Positions 1 through 8,013 are shown, counted from the stretch's first letter. The stretch is DNA of 64,000 nucleotides from Leptolyngbya sp. PCC 7375 (GCF_000316115.1 NZ_JH993797.1:5504486-5568485), one strand, 5' to 3'. The notes: a model not told the origin generated them from the letters alone. A program made the numbers and translations.

Positions 1-498
1 CAGTTGTGCCAGCCGTTTGACCCACTGTTGCTTACCTATCGCTGGTTGCTAAGTGATCCGCGCATCACCACCCTAAGCGTAGGCCCAGCTGTACCCACCG
101 AGCTTGACTGGCCCTTGCAAGTAGCTGACAACACAAAACCCCTCACCCATCAAGAGTGCACTCGCTTAGAGCACCTGGCCCAAACCCAGGCAAATCTGGG
201 TACTGAGCAATGCAAACAGTGCTATGAATGTTTGCCCTGCCCAGAAGTCATCAACATTCCGGAAGTGCTCAGACTTAGAAATCTGGCCATCGCCTACGAC
301 ATGACGAACTTTGGGAAATACCGCTACGGCATGTTTGAACGAGCAGGCCACTGGTTTCCGGGACGTAAAGGTAATCGCTGCACCGACTGCGGCGACTGCT
401 TACCCCGCTGCCCAGAACAGTTAGATATCCCCACACTGCTACGGGATACCCACCAGCGACTCAAGGGGTCTGAACGTAGACGGCTATGGAGTGATTAA
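1..498 (+). CDS. Aldo/keto reductase with C-terminal 4Fe-4S domain (5' end outside window)
   Basis: The frame is open to the left edge, so only about the last 165 residues are present. Two cysteine clusters are visible: C-x2-C-x2-C-x2-CP near residues 70-80 and C-x2-C-x2-C-x3-CP near residues 126-136. These are the spacings of a 2x[4Fe-4S] ferredoxin-like tail. The residues before them (SVGPAVPTELDWPL region) match the end of an aldo/keto reductase barrel. The family is annotated as ferredoxin-containing aldo/keto reductases, usually predicted to be NADPH- or ferredoxin-linked, with substrate unknown. The partial state comes from the window edge and is not a sign of decay. The family call is fairly sure; the specific reaction is unknown. 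Confidence 0.82.
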   Translation, partial: QLCQPFDPLLLTYRWLLSDPRITTLSVGPAVPTELDWPLQVADNTKPLTHQECTRLEHLAQTQANLGTEQCKQCYECLPCPEVINIPEVLRLRNLAIAYDMTNFGKYRYGMFERAGHWFPGRKGNRCTDCGDCLPRCPEQLDIPTLLRDTHQRLKGSERRRLWSD

Positions 499-714
499 CG
501 GTGCGATTGAACCAGGCTAAAGCGAAGTAGTAAACGCTACCATCGCTGACAACCATGGCACACAACAACGTAAGACTTAACAGATAGCAACAGCTACGTA
601 TCAATTCATCTCAGGAGTCTTAAATTCTGACAATGGGCGCAGGGTCTGATATCCAGGTGCGTTACCGTAAGGTCGTCCAGTGGACGGCTAACTCACCTTC
701 GAGGCTCACTTTTT
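499..714 (+). other. Intergenic leader with a small hairpin
   Basis: This 216-bp gap precedes the His-rich chelatase-like gene. A perfect 5-bp hairpin (CGTCC/GGACG, positions 674-686) and a small CCT-TCG-AGG hairpin (about 697-705) lie just before the start codon, so the 5' leader may be structured. I could not match it to a known metal or cobalamin riboswitch; no B12-box-like string was seen. Confidence 0.25.
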
Positions 715-1968
715 ATGGTTGCGATTCCACGCACACTTTTATCTACCCCAGACCAAAGCACCACTGACGAGCGCGTAGCAGTATTGCTCATGGGATATGG
801 CGAAGTAGAAAGTTACGAAGACTTTGCCAACTACAACGAACAAGCACTCAACCTATTAACAGCAAAATTTGCCCCCGTCCCTACTTGGATTTATCCCCCA
901 CTCGCTAAACTGTTAGCCCTGTTTGATCGCCACGAATGGGACCATCAGCACGATCACTTTATTTCACCCCACAATTCAATTTTTGAGCGTCAGCGTGAGG
1001 GCATTGAACGTCACTTACAAGCCAAGTGGGGAAAGCGAGTTAGCGTCTTTAAAGCATTTAACTTTTGCGCCCCATGTTTACCCCACCAGGTCTTGGCAGA
1101 AATTCAGTCCCAGGGATTTACCAAGCTTTTGATTTATCCCTTGCTAGTGGTAGATTCCATTTTTACCAGCGGCATTGCCGTAGAACAGGTTAACAATGCC
1201 TTAGCGCAGACTTTTACAGGTGGGGACAACCATTGGCTGAAAAGTACCCGCTACATGCCGTCCTTTTACAACCAACCAGACTATATTGAGTTGCTCGCCC
1301 GTCAGGTAAAGAACAAAATTCAGCAGCATCTAGCCGTTGCTCACTTACCGTCCCAAACCGGCATCGTGCTGATGAACCATGGCTGCCCCCACGAAGCTAA
1401 GGGATTTACCTCTGGCATTACAGAGAGCCAGCTGCTCTACGATGCAGTCAGGGAACGACTGATCTATAACTATCCACTGATTTCCATCGGTTGGCTCAAT
1501 CACGATACCCCCATGATTGAGTGGACCCAGCCAAATGTGACCCTAGCTGCCCAAAACCTGATGGATCTGGGTGCTACAGCAGTCGTCTTCATGCCCATTG
1601 GCTTTGTCACCGAAAACCATGAAACCCTATTGGATGTAGAGCACATTATCAGCCATCTCCGTCGCAAGCGACCTGATGTCACCTATGTCCAAATGCCCTG
1701 TGTCAACGACAATGATGACTTTGCCGCTATGGCCGCTGGCTGGGTTGACGGGTTAATTACAGATCTGATCGGCGAGCAGGGCACCATTGTCCATCCAAGT
1801 CAACGAGCCCTGCTTGCGGAGGATTTTTCAGGGCACCACCATGACAGTGCTGATAACGGGCATCATCATCACAACGGGCACCACCACGACGAACATCATC
1901 ATAATGGTCACCACCATGGGGACCAGGGCCACAGCCAAGAACACCATCACGCCCATCAACACCATTAG
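715..1968 (+). CDS. Ferrochelatase/CbiX-like chelatase-superfamily protein with His-rich tail
   Basis: The protein has 417 residues and a start preceded by GAGG at 701-704. It looks like a class II chelatase (ferrochelatase/CbiX/SirB type) with two halves: an N-terminal LLMGYGE segment, and a second half starting near residue 218 with LMNHGCPHEAKG and later FMPIGFVTENHET. The last 44 or so residues (about 373-417) carry 23 histidines in HHH clusters separated by N, G, D and E. Such tails bind or store Ni, Co or Zn in metallochaperones and in CbiX-type cobaltochelatases. It lacks the C-terminal LHC-like segment of the main cyanobacterial ferrochelatase, so it is probably not the housekeeping HemH. 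It may load or chaperone Co, Ni or Fe; the metal and tetrapyrrole are unknown. A perfect terminator follows at 2014-2051. Confidence 0.65.
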   Translation: MVAIPRTLLSTPDQSTTDERVAVLLMGYGEVESYEDFANYNEQALNLLTAKFAPVPTWIYPPLAKLLALFDRHEWDHQHDHFISPHNSIFERQREGIERHLQAKWGKRVSVFKAFNFCAPCLPHQVLAEIQSQGFTKLLIYPLLVVDSIFTSGIAVEQVNNALAQTFTGGDNHWLKSTRYMPSFYNQPDYIELLARQVKNKIQQHLAVAHLPSQTGIVLMNHGCPHEAKGFTSGITESQLLYDAVRERLIYNYPLISIGWLNHDTPMIEWTQPNVTLAAQNLMDLGATAVVFMPIGFVTENHETLLDVEHIISHLRRKRPDVTYVQMPCVNDNDDFAAMAAGWVDGLITDLIGEQGTIVHPSQRALLAEDFSGHHHDSADNGHHHHNGHHHDEHHHNGHHHGDQGHSQEHHHAHQHH

Positions 1969-2013
1969 GGTTGCCTGTTCCCCATAAAAAATAAGTAAGA
2001 AAAAATAGGTCAG

Positions 2014-2051
2014 AATGATCGGTAGAGGATAAGCACTACCGATCATTTTTT
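2014..2051 (+). terminator. Rho-independent terminator
   Basis: A perfect 12-bp stem (2014-2025 paired with 2036-2047) with a 10-nt loop is followed by a T-run at 2046-2051. It lies 46 bp after the chelatase-like gene and only 9 bp before the ATG of the next gene. Confidence 0.85.
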
Positions 2052-2059
2052 GCTTTTAT

Positions 2060-2500
2060 ATGGGTGTTTTTGAGCAGTCAATTTTTATTCATGCCAACGC
2101 TACAACGGTTGAACGCTGTATTTGCGATCGCACCCTCATGCATCAATGGCTCAACCCCGCCCTCCGGTGTGAACCCATGGGTGAAACCTGGAGTACAGAG
2201 CTTAACAGCCGGACTCGATTTATCATTCAAGTGCCCCTTTTTCAGCCCAGCTTAATCAGCACAGTGGTGGAGCGTCGTCCTGGCTTGGTGGTGTGGGCAT
2301 TTACAGGTTTCTTCACAGGCAAAGACCGCTGGGAATGTGTACCAGAAGCATCAGGAACTCGCCTGCTCAATAGATTCGAATTTGAAATTCCTAACCCATT
2401 AGTGGCATTTGGGTTCAATCAATTTGCCGCTAACTGGACTAAGCAGGATATGGCAGCCCAGTTAAAGCGGCTTAAACAAGTAGCAGAGCGATTGGGTTAG
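2060..2500 (+). CDS. SRPBCC (START/Bet v1-like) family protein
   Basis: The 146-residue protein has the pattern of the SRPBCC/polyketide-cyclase-like fold. It has an N-terminal strand with the VFEQSIFIHANATTV segment, a helix with W-L-N-P (residues 30-33), central beta strands (RFIIQVPLF; LVVWAFTGFF; WECVPEASGTRL), and a long C-terminal amphipathic helix ending in KRLKQVAERLG. Members bind hydrophobic ligands or act as small enzymes, and the ligand here is unknown. The ATG lies 9 nt after the preceding terminator T-run, with no room for a normal leader or ribosome site. The next in-frame ATG would remove the first strand. Its stop overlaps the convergent zinc-ribbon gene by 4 bp. Confidence 0.72.
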   Translation: MGVFEQSIFIHANATTVERCICDRTLMHQWLNPALRCEPMGETWSTELNSRTRFIIQVPLFQPSLISTVVERRPGLVVWAFTGFFTGKDRWECVPEASGTRLLNRFEFEIPNPLVAFGFNQFAANWTKQDMAAQLKRLKQVAERLG

Positions 2501-2724
2501 CCGCCAAAATTAATATTGGGGGCTTCCATAAAGCCATCCTCCTGAAGAACTTCACCAATCAGCTCCTTATCTTGATTGATACATTCAGGCTTCTTGGCAT
2601 ACTGGCAGACCCTGGCATAGAGACGGGCACGGGTACCGGTGGAACCATTGGAAAATTGCACAACGTCATCCACAACCTTCACGCCGCATACGGGACAAGT
2701 CTGTTCTTGAGTTATCGTAGTCAT
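2497..2724 (-). CDS. Small conserved cyanobacterial zinc-ribbon-like protein
   Basis: This 75-residue protein has CPVCG at residues 10-14 and a second cysteine pair (VCQYAKKPEC, about residues 40-49), which could form a four-cysteine zinc site. The start is ATG. It converges on the SRPBCC gene, and the two stop codons overlap (2497-2500). It has no signal peptide or membrane segment. I do not recognise a named family, and no function is proposed beyond a likely metal-bound structural knuckle. Confidence 0.6.
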   Translation of the reverse strand: MTTITQEQTCPVCGVKVVDDVVQFSNGSTGTRARLYARVCQYAKKPECINQDKELIGEVLQEDGFMEAPNINFGG

Positions 2725-3172
2725 AGGCTTTCACTCGATTTTAGTAAGGTCCACTAATCGTAACTAGTTGAACCTTTATACAAGGTAAGTACTTTCACTT
2801 ATTTCAGCCACCTACTTTGTATCGTTTCATCACAAAAACGATCAACATTGCCCCTTTAAAGCATTATCCAACAATCACCTCAGCCCGTTTTCAAACCAGC
2901 GCTTGGGTTAAAATTTTCATAACAAGAAAAAGTGATTTTCTAAGTGCGTGCAACGGCGCTTACCCCACATCACCACCCCCAGAGCACATCCTTTCTTGCA
3001 TAACGGGTACAACTTGTATCAGACTTGCCACGCTTTTCATCAAAGTATGAAATCATGGGTAATACATTTAGATGCTTTTTGAATAAGCTCCATCTGATAG
3101 GAGTTCGAAGCTAATAGCGCTAGCTCTTTATTCTGGGAGCAGACGCTGACTTGATTCACTAAGAGTCTTTCT
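2725..3172. other. Intergenic region with no supported gene
   Basis: This 448-bp gap holds the divergent 5' ends of the zinc-ribbon gene (minus) and the DICT sensor gene (plus). An open frame at 2817-3050 has no ribosome site or recognisable composition and is not accepted. No clear terminator or repeat was seen. Confidence 0.4.
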
Positions 3173-4594
3173 ATGAACTCTGAGGCGACCCTTAATCAAC
3201 TCAAAACCATTTTGCCTGAAGGGCAAATGCCATCCAGTTATGGGGTTTATTTCAAAACCACACTGGTGGCCCTTTGTCATGCCCTAGAAGATCACATTCT
3301 GGAACATTCAGAAAATGATCAACCACTCGTGCTGGTGACTTTCCAACAAGGAAAATGGTATCTACAGGAAGCCGAGCGCTACAGAGATATTGCTCATTGC
3401 TCTCAGCAAGTTGCGATCGCAGCTGTCCCAGATAGTGGTTTTGGTGACCATGCCACCAGTCAACTCGACAATGTGGACATGGTGAACTTACAAAAGGATG
3501 ACAGCCTTACCAAAGAATGGAACCTGATTATTTTGGCACCGGGGTATGCCTCTATGGTTCTATGTCATGAGCTGTCTGACGACGAGTACCGTAACGACAG
3601 CATACCCACTACAGATGCTGAGCGTAAGTTCTACGGTCTGTGGACCTTTGACCGTGGCCCTGTAGAAGCAGCAGCCAAAATATTGATCGAGCGAATGCAG
3701 CCCTACTCGCCTGCCCTCGCTGATCAGCTGATGGACCACTACAACAGACTTAGCAATAATCCATCCGATACCTCCACGGACCTAAGTGGCGTGGTTGCAC
3801 GCATTGTTAATTATCTACAGAGTAGTCAGCAGCAGCTAGTCACCGTCAATCGCCAAACACGTGAACTATGGGAGTTAGAGGGGCAAGCGTCTAAACTTAA
3901 TCGCAACTTGGCCGCCAATAAGCTCCAGGCTTTTTTGCGAATGGTTCAAAAAATTGACGAGCGGGATGTAGCTAACCCGACTGCATCACTGCAGGTTTCA
4001 GCCCTCGCCGAGACTCTAGGCCAGTTGCTCGACCTACCTACGTTGCAACTGCGCCGCTTACGGTTAGCTGGGTTACTATTCCGCATTGGCCTCGCCGAAG
4101 CCCCCAAGGAAATTTTTAAACAAACTGCGGCTCAGCTAGATAAAGCCAGTTTGGTGTTCTGGCGCGATCGCGCTGCCCTAGGCGGTCAGCTCCTGTCCTC
4201 CATGCCTGAATTAGCCCCCATCAGTCGCATTGTCACTCATCAATTGGAGTATTGGGATGGTAGCGGCACGCCCGATGGTTTAAAAGCTGAGGAAATTCCC
4301 ATTGAGTCACGAATTTTGGGTCTAGTCTCTTATTTTCAAGAGTTAACCGAGGCTAGAGGCGATAGGGCTGCCATGTCATTGGGAGATGCCTTAACGGCCT
4401 GCGAAAACCATAGCGATCGACGCTTTGATCCGAAGTTGATCGAGTCGTTGAGTACCGTCGTCCGCTTAGCAGAAATCGGCATGTTGCAGCTACCGGAACG
4501 CCCAAGCCAACAACCCACCGTTTGGCTTGAGGACTTGAAACCCCCAGCCACTGAAAAGAGACACCCAGCAATATCTAAGGAGGTTACTTCATGA
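3173..4594 (+). CDS. DICT sensory domain protein with degenerate HD-GYP-like domain
   Basis: The protein has 473 residues. The N-terminal part (about 15-165) resembles the DICT domain, which occurs in light- or signal-responsive diguanylate cyclases and two-component proteins. A helical linker follows (about 205-250), then a domain laid out like HD-GYP phosphodiesterases (about 260-450). The catalytic features are missing. The position of the HD motif reads FRIGLAE (about 303-309), the GYP signature reads DGSGTPDGL (about 359-367), and the segment after IPIESRILGLVSYF lacks the usual D-x-x-D. The family normally cleaves cyclic di-GMP; this copy probably binds a partner or ligand instead. Its stop overlaps the ATG of the next gene (ATGA, 4591-4594), which implies translational coupling. 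Confidence 0.7.
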   Translation: MNSEATLNQLKTILPEGQMPSSYGVYFKTTLVALCHALEDHILEHSENDQPLVLVTFQQGKWYLQEAERYRDIAHCSQQVAIAAVPDSGFGDHATSQLDNVDMVNLQKDDSLTKEWNLIILAPGYASMVLCHELSDDEYRNDSIPTTDAERKFYGLWTFDRGPVEAAAKILIERMQPYSPALADQLMDHYNRLSNNPSDTSTDLSGVVARIVNYLQSSQQQLVTVNRQTRELWELEGQASKLNRNLAANKLQAFLRMVQKIDERDVANPTASLQVSALAETLGQLLDLPTLQLRRLRLAGLLFRIGLAEAPKEIFKQTAAQLDKASLVFWRDRAALGGQLLSSMPELAPISRIVTHQLEYWDGSGTPDGLKAEEIPIESRILGLVSYFQELTEARGDRAAMSLGDALTACENHSDRRFDPKLIESLSTVVRLAEIGMLQLPERPSQQPTVWLEDLKPPATEKRHPAISKEVTS

Positions 4595-5172
4595 CCCCAT
4601 CAGAGATTGAGGCTATTCTGCAAGGACAGAAAAAAGAGCTGATGGGTGCAGATTTGGCAGGAATAGAGCTTAGCGGCGCAAAATTAGCCCAAGCCAACTT
4701 GAAAGGAGCTAACCTCAGCGGCACAATCCTCAAAGAATCAGACCTTCGTGCTAATTTACGTGGGGCTGACTTGATGGGTGCCAACCTGGTGGCCGCCGAT
4801 CTGCGAAATGCCGACCTGCGTGGGGCCGTCTTACTGGAAGCAGAGACAACAAATGCCAGCTTTGCTGGTGCTTTTTTAGCGGGGGCCGTTTTGAGTAATC
4901 TCAACCTAACGGCAGTTGATCTACGAGGAGCTGATTTACGAGGCGCAAACTTAGCGGGCTGTATTTTACGCAATGCTGATTTAAGCAATGCAAATCTAGC
5001 TGGAGCAGATTTATCAGGCGCTGACTTGGAAGAAGCCAATCTTAGCGGTGCTGTTGCAAGAGGAGCTAATTTCACCCAAGCTAATCTGTTATGTGCCTGT
5101 GTGGACAATACCAATTTTGATGGTGCCACCTTATCTGGTGCATGTTTGAGCGGCACTCCTTTAGCCACTTAA
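4591..5172 (+). CDS. Pentapeptide-repeat protein
   Basis: From about residue 18 to 190 this 193-residue protein is built of A-(D/N)-L-x-x pentapeptides, such as GADLAG, KGANLSG and RGADLMG. Such tracts fold as a right-handed quadrilateral beta-helix. There is no signal peptide, so it is probably cytoplasmic. The first 17 residues (TPSEIEAILQGQKKEL) form a short helix capping the coil. It starts inside the stop of the DICT gene, which fits an obligate partner of that protein. Pentapeptide proteins are common in cyanobacteria and mostly of unknown function; a few mimic DNA and bind gyrase, but nothing here shows that role. Confidence 0.9.
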   Translation: MTPSEIEAILQGQKKELMGADLAGIELSGAKLAQANLKGANLSGTILKESDLRANLRGADLMGANLVAADLRNADLRGAVLLEAETTNASFAGAFLAGAVLSNLNLTAVDLRGADLRGANLAGCILRNADLSNANLAGADLSGADLEEANLSGAVARGANFTQANLLCACVDNTNFDGATLSGACLSGTPLAT

Positions 5173-5193
5173 TATTTTTTAAAGAGATTTTCT

Positions 5194-5454
5194 ATGAGCA
5201 CCCAAACTAGAGGTAAAACTGTTTTTCTACTCACATCTATGGTGGGTTGGCTCCTTAGCGGGGGTGCTCTGATTTACCTCACTCCATTTTTAGCCAATCG
5301 GGTCTCACCCTCTGCCACCACAAATGTATGGATGGAGAATCTTATGCGTGGTGGCTATAACCCTACCCTGGCGTTACTAGGTGGAGGCAGCATTCTTATC
5401 CTCACCGTCATCGGCAATGCTGTTTGGTACAAATATTTTGAAGGAAAAGTTTAG
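5194..5454 (+). CDS. Small two-helix membrane protein
   Basis: The protein has 86 residues with two hydrophobic segments (about 9-32, VFLLTSMVGWLLSGGALIYL, and about 57-76, ALLGGGSILILTVIGNAVWY), short charged ends and a central loop. It starts 21 bp after the pentapeptide gene with an AAAGAGA ribosome site, so it is probably the third gene of the same transcript. I do not recognise a family. It could anchor the two soluble upstream products to a membrane; that is inference from gene order only. Confidence 0.6.
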   Translation: MSTQTRGKTVFLLTSMVGWLLSGGALIYLTPFLANRVSPSATTNVWMENLMRGGYNPTLALLGGGSILILTVIGNAVWYKYFEGKV

Positions 5455-5504
5455 AGACTTTAAAGGGCATAGGTTTGCTTGTCATTAGAGTGACGCCCCT
5501 AAGT

Positions 5505-5532
5505 TAGATTCGGTCACATAGATTCGGTCACA
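5505..5532. repeat. Perfect 14-bp tandem duplication
   Basis: TAGATTCGGTCACA occurs twice in a row (5505-5518 and 5519-5532), about 50 bp after the membrane-protein stop codon. It may be a regulator site or a replication-slippage product. Confidence 0.9.
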
Positions 5533-5830
5533 ATCAGCAACAGATATAATAGAGAAAGGATTTTGCCCCCTATCTAAGGCAACCAGAATTTTAGAATCCG
5601 GATGTTCATTTGATAGAACATCTTTTAATATGTGTGGAACATAGACACCGGTTCAAACATCAACAGAACTATCCGGTTTAGTTTATGAATTTCTATAATA
5701 TTTCACTCAAAGGTAATTTTGTATACAGCTTTTCACTCTAGAATTAAGCTCAAATTCAGTTGACAAAATATTCGTCAAACATTTCCTCTAAAAGATAGGT
5801 CGTTTTCACCACATTAGGCTTAGCTTTAGG

Positions 5831-5893
5831 GTTTACCTGGCCTTAAACAAATGGAAATTGTGTCTTAATCAGCCAATTAGCGTGCCTTAATTT
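5831..5893 (+). promoter_or_regulatory. Pho-box-like repeat array upstream of pstS
   Basis: CTTAA occurs at 5842, 5864 and 5886, exactly 22 bp apart, and a related GTTTACCT lies at 5831, 11 bp before the first. Cyanobacterial SphR/PhoB sites are 8-bp repeats of the (C/T)TTAA(C/T)(C/A/T) type in 11-bp phase, so this array is on one face of the helix and fits that architecture. It ends 53 bp before the pstS ATG. The intermediate 11-bp steps are poorly conserved. Confidence 0.62.
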
Positions 5894-5946
5894 TGTATAG
5901 CTACATTTCTTCATGGCCTGAACAAATAGCCACGGAGTGTGTTGTT

Positions 5947-6900
5947 ATGGTTAAGTTCGCTAAGTTTTTTGGCACTGTAGCTACAGTTGTTGCTGCTAGT
6001 GCTGTTACTGCTACATCTGCAGTTGCCCAGAATATTGCTATCGATGGTTCTAGTACTGTTTTTCCCATCACAGAAGCGATGGCTGAAGAGTACGCCCTCG
6101 CTGGCAATCCTGCATCTATCACTATTGGTGTTTCCGGTACTGGCGGTGGCTTCAAGAAATTCTGTGCTGGTGAGACTGCTATCTCTAACGCATCTCGTCC
6201 TATCAAAGATACAGAGAAAGAGCTTTGCGCTGCTAATGGCATTGAGTACATCGCTGTCCCCGTTGCCTATGATGCTCTGACAGTTGTTATCCACCCTGAA
6301 AATGATTGGGCAACTGAGATGACTGTTGCACAGTTAAACACTATGTGGGACGCACCTGCTGAGGGCACTATCACTCGTTGGAATCAGATTGATCCTTCCT
6401 GGCCTGATGAAGAAATGGGTCTATTCGGTCCTGGTACTGATTCTGGTACGTTTGACTACTTTACCGATGAAGTCAATGGTGATGGTGGTGTTAGCCGTGC
6501 TGACTACACTGCTAGTGAAGATGACAACATCCTGGTACGTGGTGTCGCTGGTGACAAATATGCTATTGGCTACTTCGGATTGGCTTACTTCGCAGAGAAT
6601 TCAGACATTCTGCAGTCAGTTAGCATCTTAAACGAAGAGCTTGGCGAGTATGTTGAGCCCACTGTAGAGAACGTTGAGGCTGATATCTACCAGCCCCTGG
6701 GTCGTCCTATTTTCATCTACGTAAACGCTGCGGCATTGACTGATGCTGATAGTGGTGTTGCTAACTTCGTACAGTTCTATATTGAGCAGGCCGACGCTGG
6801 TGAGCTCATTTTGGATGTAGGTTATGTACCCCTACCCGACGAAGCAACTGACGCCACTCTCGAAGCTTACGACGCTGAAGCAAATACTATCTTCAACTAG
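5947..6900 (+). CDS. pstS: Phosphate ABC transporter substrate-binding protein (PstS/SphX family)
   Basis: The ATG at 5947 is chosen over an upstream TTG because GGAG lies at 5934-5937 and the signal peptide begins there; this gives 317 residues. A Sec signal peptide (about 1-28, ending SAVAQ) is followed by IDGSSTVFPITEAMAEEY and VGVSGTGGGFKKFC. These are the phosphate-binding G-S-S-T and G-T-G-G-G loops of the PstS/SphX group. The protein would bind phosphate in the periplasm and deliver it to PstCAB. No pstC, pstA or pstB follow, as is usual for extra cyanobacterial PstS/SphX copies. The Pho-box-like array upstream predicts induction under phosphate limitation. Codon use favours T-ending codons, unlike most neighbours, perhaps reflecting high expression. 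Confidence 0.9.
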   Translation: MVKFAKFFGTVATVVAASAVTATSAVAQNIAIDGSSTVFPITEAMAEEYALAGNPASITIGVSGTGGGFKKFCAGETAISNASRPIKDTEKELCAANGIEYIAVPVAYDALTVVIHPENDWATEMTVAQLNTMWDAPAEGTITRWNQIDPSWPDEEMGLFGPGTDSGTFDYFTDEVNGDGGVSRADYTASEDDNILVRGVAGDKYAIGYFGLAYFAENSDILQSVSILNEELGEYVEPTVENVEADIYQPLGRPIFIYVNAAALTDADSGVANFVQFYIEQADAGELILDVGYVPLPDEATDATLEAYDAEANTIFN

Positions 6901-7065
6901 TCTAGTCATTAGTTAGTTTTTGATTCCTGCCATAGGGTGTAATTCTTCCCTGTGGCAGGTCCTTTGCAACTTTCACACGCTCAGTGTGCATCAACCATTT
7001 TTGCCTTGGGGGAATGTTCGCTCCTCCAAGGTTTCCTTAGTGTTCGTTCCCTAATCTTCCAGAAC

Positions 7066-8013
7066 ATGGTTAGTGTTGCTCCCTCCGAATCTCGCAAGAA
7101 TTTGGTCTCTATGGCCAAAAGTCTTGCCATGCAACCAATGTTGTTTATTCGAGCGCTCCCCTATGTCACGACACAACTTTCAACCTACGGAGTCAGTTTT
7201 CTGAAACGTCCAGTTGTGTGGATAGCATTGGGTGCACACGTTGGTTTACTAGTGCTACCAGCTATTGATTTATCAGCACCAAAAATAGAAGATGTTGCAG
7301 ACGCAGAACCTGAAGAGGAAGTCACCATCGAAGCTGTCAGCCTCAGTGAGATATTAGCTCCAGCAGAACCTGCACCACCTCCATCAGAAGAACCTCAAGC
7401 ACCGACTCCTGAAGCACCACCGACCCCCGTTGTAGCTCCCCCCGTACTCACCGAGGTACCTGAGCAACTAGAAGAAATTATTGAAGAGGAAAAGGTTGAG
7501 GAAGCATTCGACGAGGAATTTGCAGAATTTGAAGAAGAGGAGCCATCATTTGGGTTTGATCCTGCTCAACAATCGGCTCTCAATGGCAGTCTAAGTCAGT
7601 TTCTGGGGACTGACCCCAACAACGGAACCAACAATTTTGACATCACCAGTGAATGGTTAACCATTGATCCAACGGATCCAATCGACCTCAGATTCCGCAG
7701 TAAAGCTGTGGAAAATGTTGTTGAGCCCGCCGCATTCTTTACCACAGAAAGTATCGCAAACGGCACGTATTTACCCTTGCCTCAAGTAACCTTCAAGCAG
7801 ATTGCTAGAAATATTGATCTTGTCAGCCGAGAAGGATTGGGACAGGCTCTCATCAGTGCAGGCATGAGCCAGGTCGATGAAGGTCTATACGGTGGTCATC
7901 CTTTTTATGGTGTTTATTCAGCTGATGAACAACCCGTTAATTACATCTCTCTCATTGATTTGAAGGGAACAACCTTAGTGTTTGTCTGGCCTAACGATCC
8001 ACGGCAGAGTTAG
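7066..8013 (+). CDS. TonB-like protein A (TM anchor, Pro/Glu-rich linker, C-terminal domain)
   Basis: The ATG at 7066 gives 315 residues; an upstream GTG at 6952 would add a sequence with no recognisable feature. There is a basic N-terminus, one hydrophobic segment with LGAHVGLLVLP (about 54-67), a long Pro/Glu-rich stretch (about 80-165) as in TonB periplasm-spanning linkers, and a folded C-terminal domain (about 200-315). Known TonB proteins pass proton-motive energy to outer-membrane receptors. The next gene encodes a protein of the same plan with a matching G-x-H-x-G-L-L-x-x-P motif. The position behind pstS hints at phosphate-related outer-membrane transport, but that is inference. The C-terminal domain itself is not one I recognise. 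Confidence 0.6.
   Translation: MVSVAPSESRKNLVSMAKSLAMQPMLFIRALPYVTTQLSTYGVSFLKRPVVWIALGAHVGLLVLPAIDLSAPKIEDVADAEPEEEVTIEAVSLSEILAPAEPAPPPSEEPQAPTPEAPPTPVVAPPVLTEVPEQLEEIIEEEKVEEAFDEEFAEFEEEEPSFGFDPAQQSALNGSLSQFLGTDPNNGTNNFDITSEWLTIDPTDPIDLRFRSKAVENVVEPAAFFTTESIANGTYLPLPQVTFKQIARNIDLVSREGLGQALISAGMSQVDEGLYGGHPFYGVYSADEQPVNYISLIDLKGTTLVFVWPNDPRQS

Larger units (their letters stand above)
5455..5946. other. Long upstream region of pstS
   Basis: This 492-bp region holds a perfect 14-bp tandem repeat (5505-5532), a 7-bp inverted repeat (5601-5622) followed by TTTT that could be a weak terminator for the three-gene unit, and the Pho-box-like array next to pstS. The rest is AT-rich with no coding signal. 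Confidence 0.5.

Noticed and set aside
499..714. A possible metal or cobalamin riboswitch before the chelatase-like gene
   Set aside because: Only small hairpins are visible; no B12-box or known motif was recognised, so I kept it as a possible structured leader only.
1828..2046. A 72-codon minus-strand frame under the His-rich tail
   Set aside because: It is the shadow of histidine codons, reading as Met/Val-rich; it extends over a terminator and is not credible.
2817..3050. A 77-codon plus-strand frame in the intergenic region
   Set aside because: No ribosome site, no recognisable domain, and unusual composition. Treated as non-coding.
4584..5168. A 194-residue open frame opposite the pentapeptide-repeat gene
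   Set aside because: It is the antisense shadow of the repeat codons; it is a low-complexity Ala/Pro/Lys/Ser sequence with no family and no start signals, and it lies wholly under a clear gene.
5601..5625. A full Rho-independent terminator after the three-gene unit
   Set aside because: The inverted repeat GATGTTC/GAACATC has only 7 AT-rich pairs and a TTTT tail; too weak to call with confidence, so it is mentioned only in the regional note.
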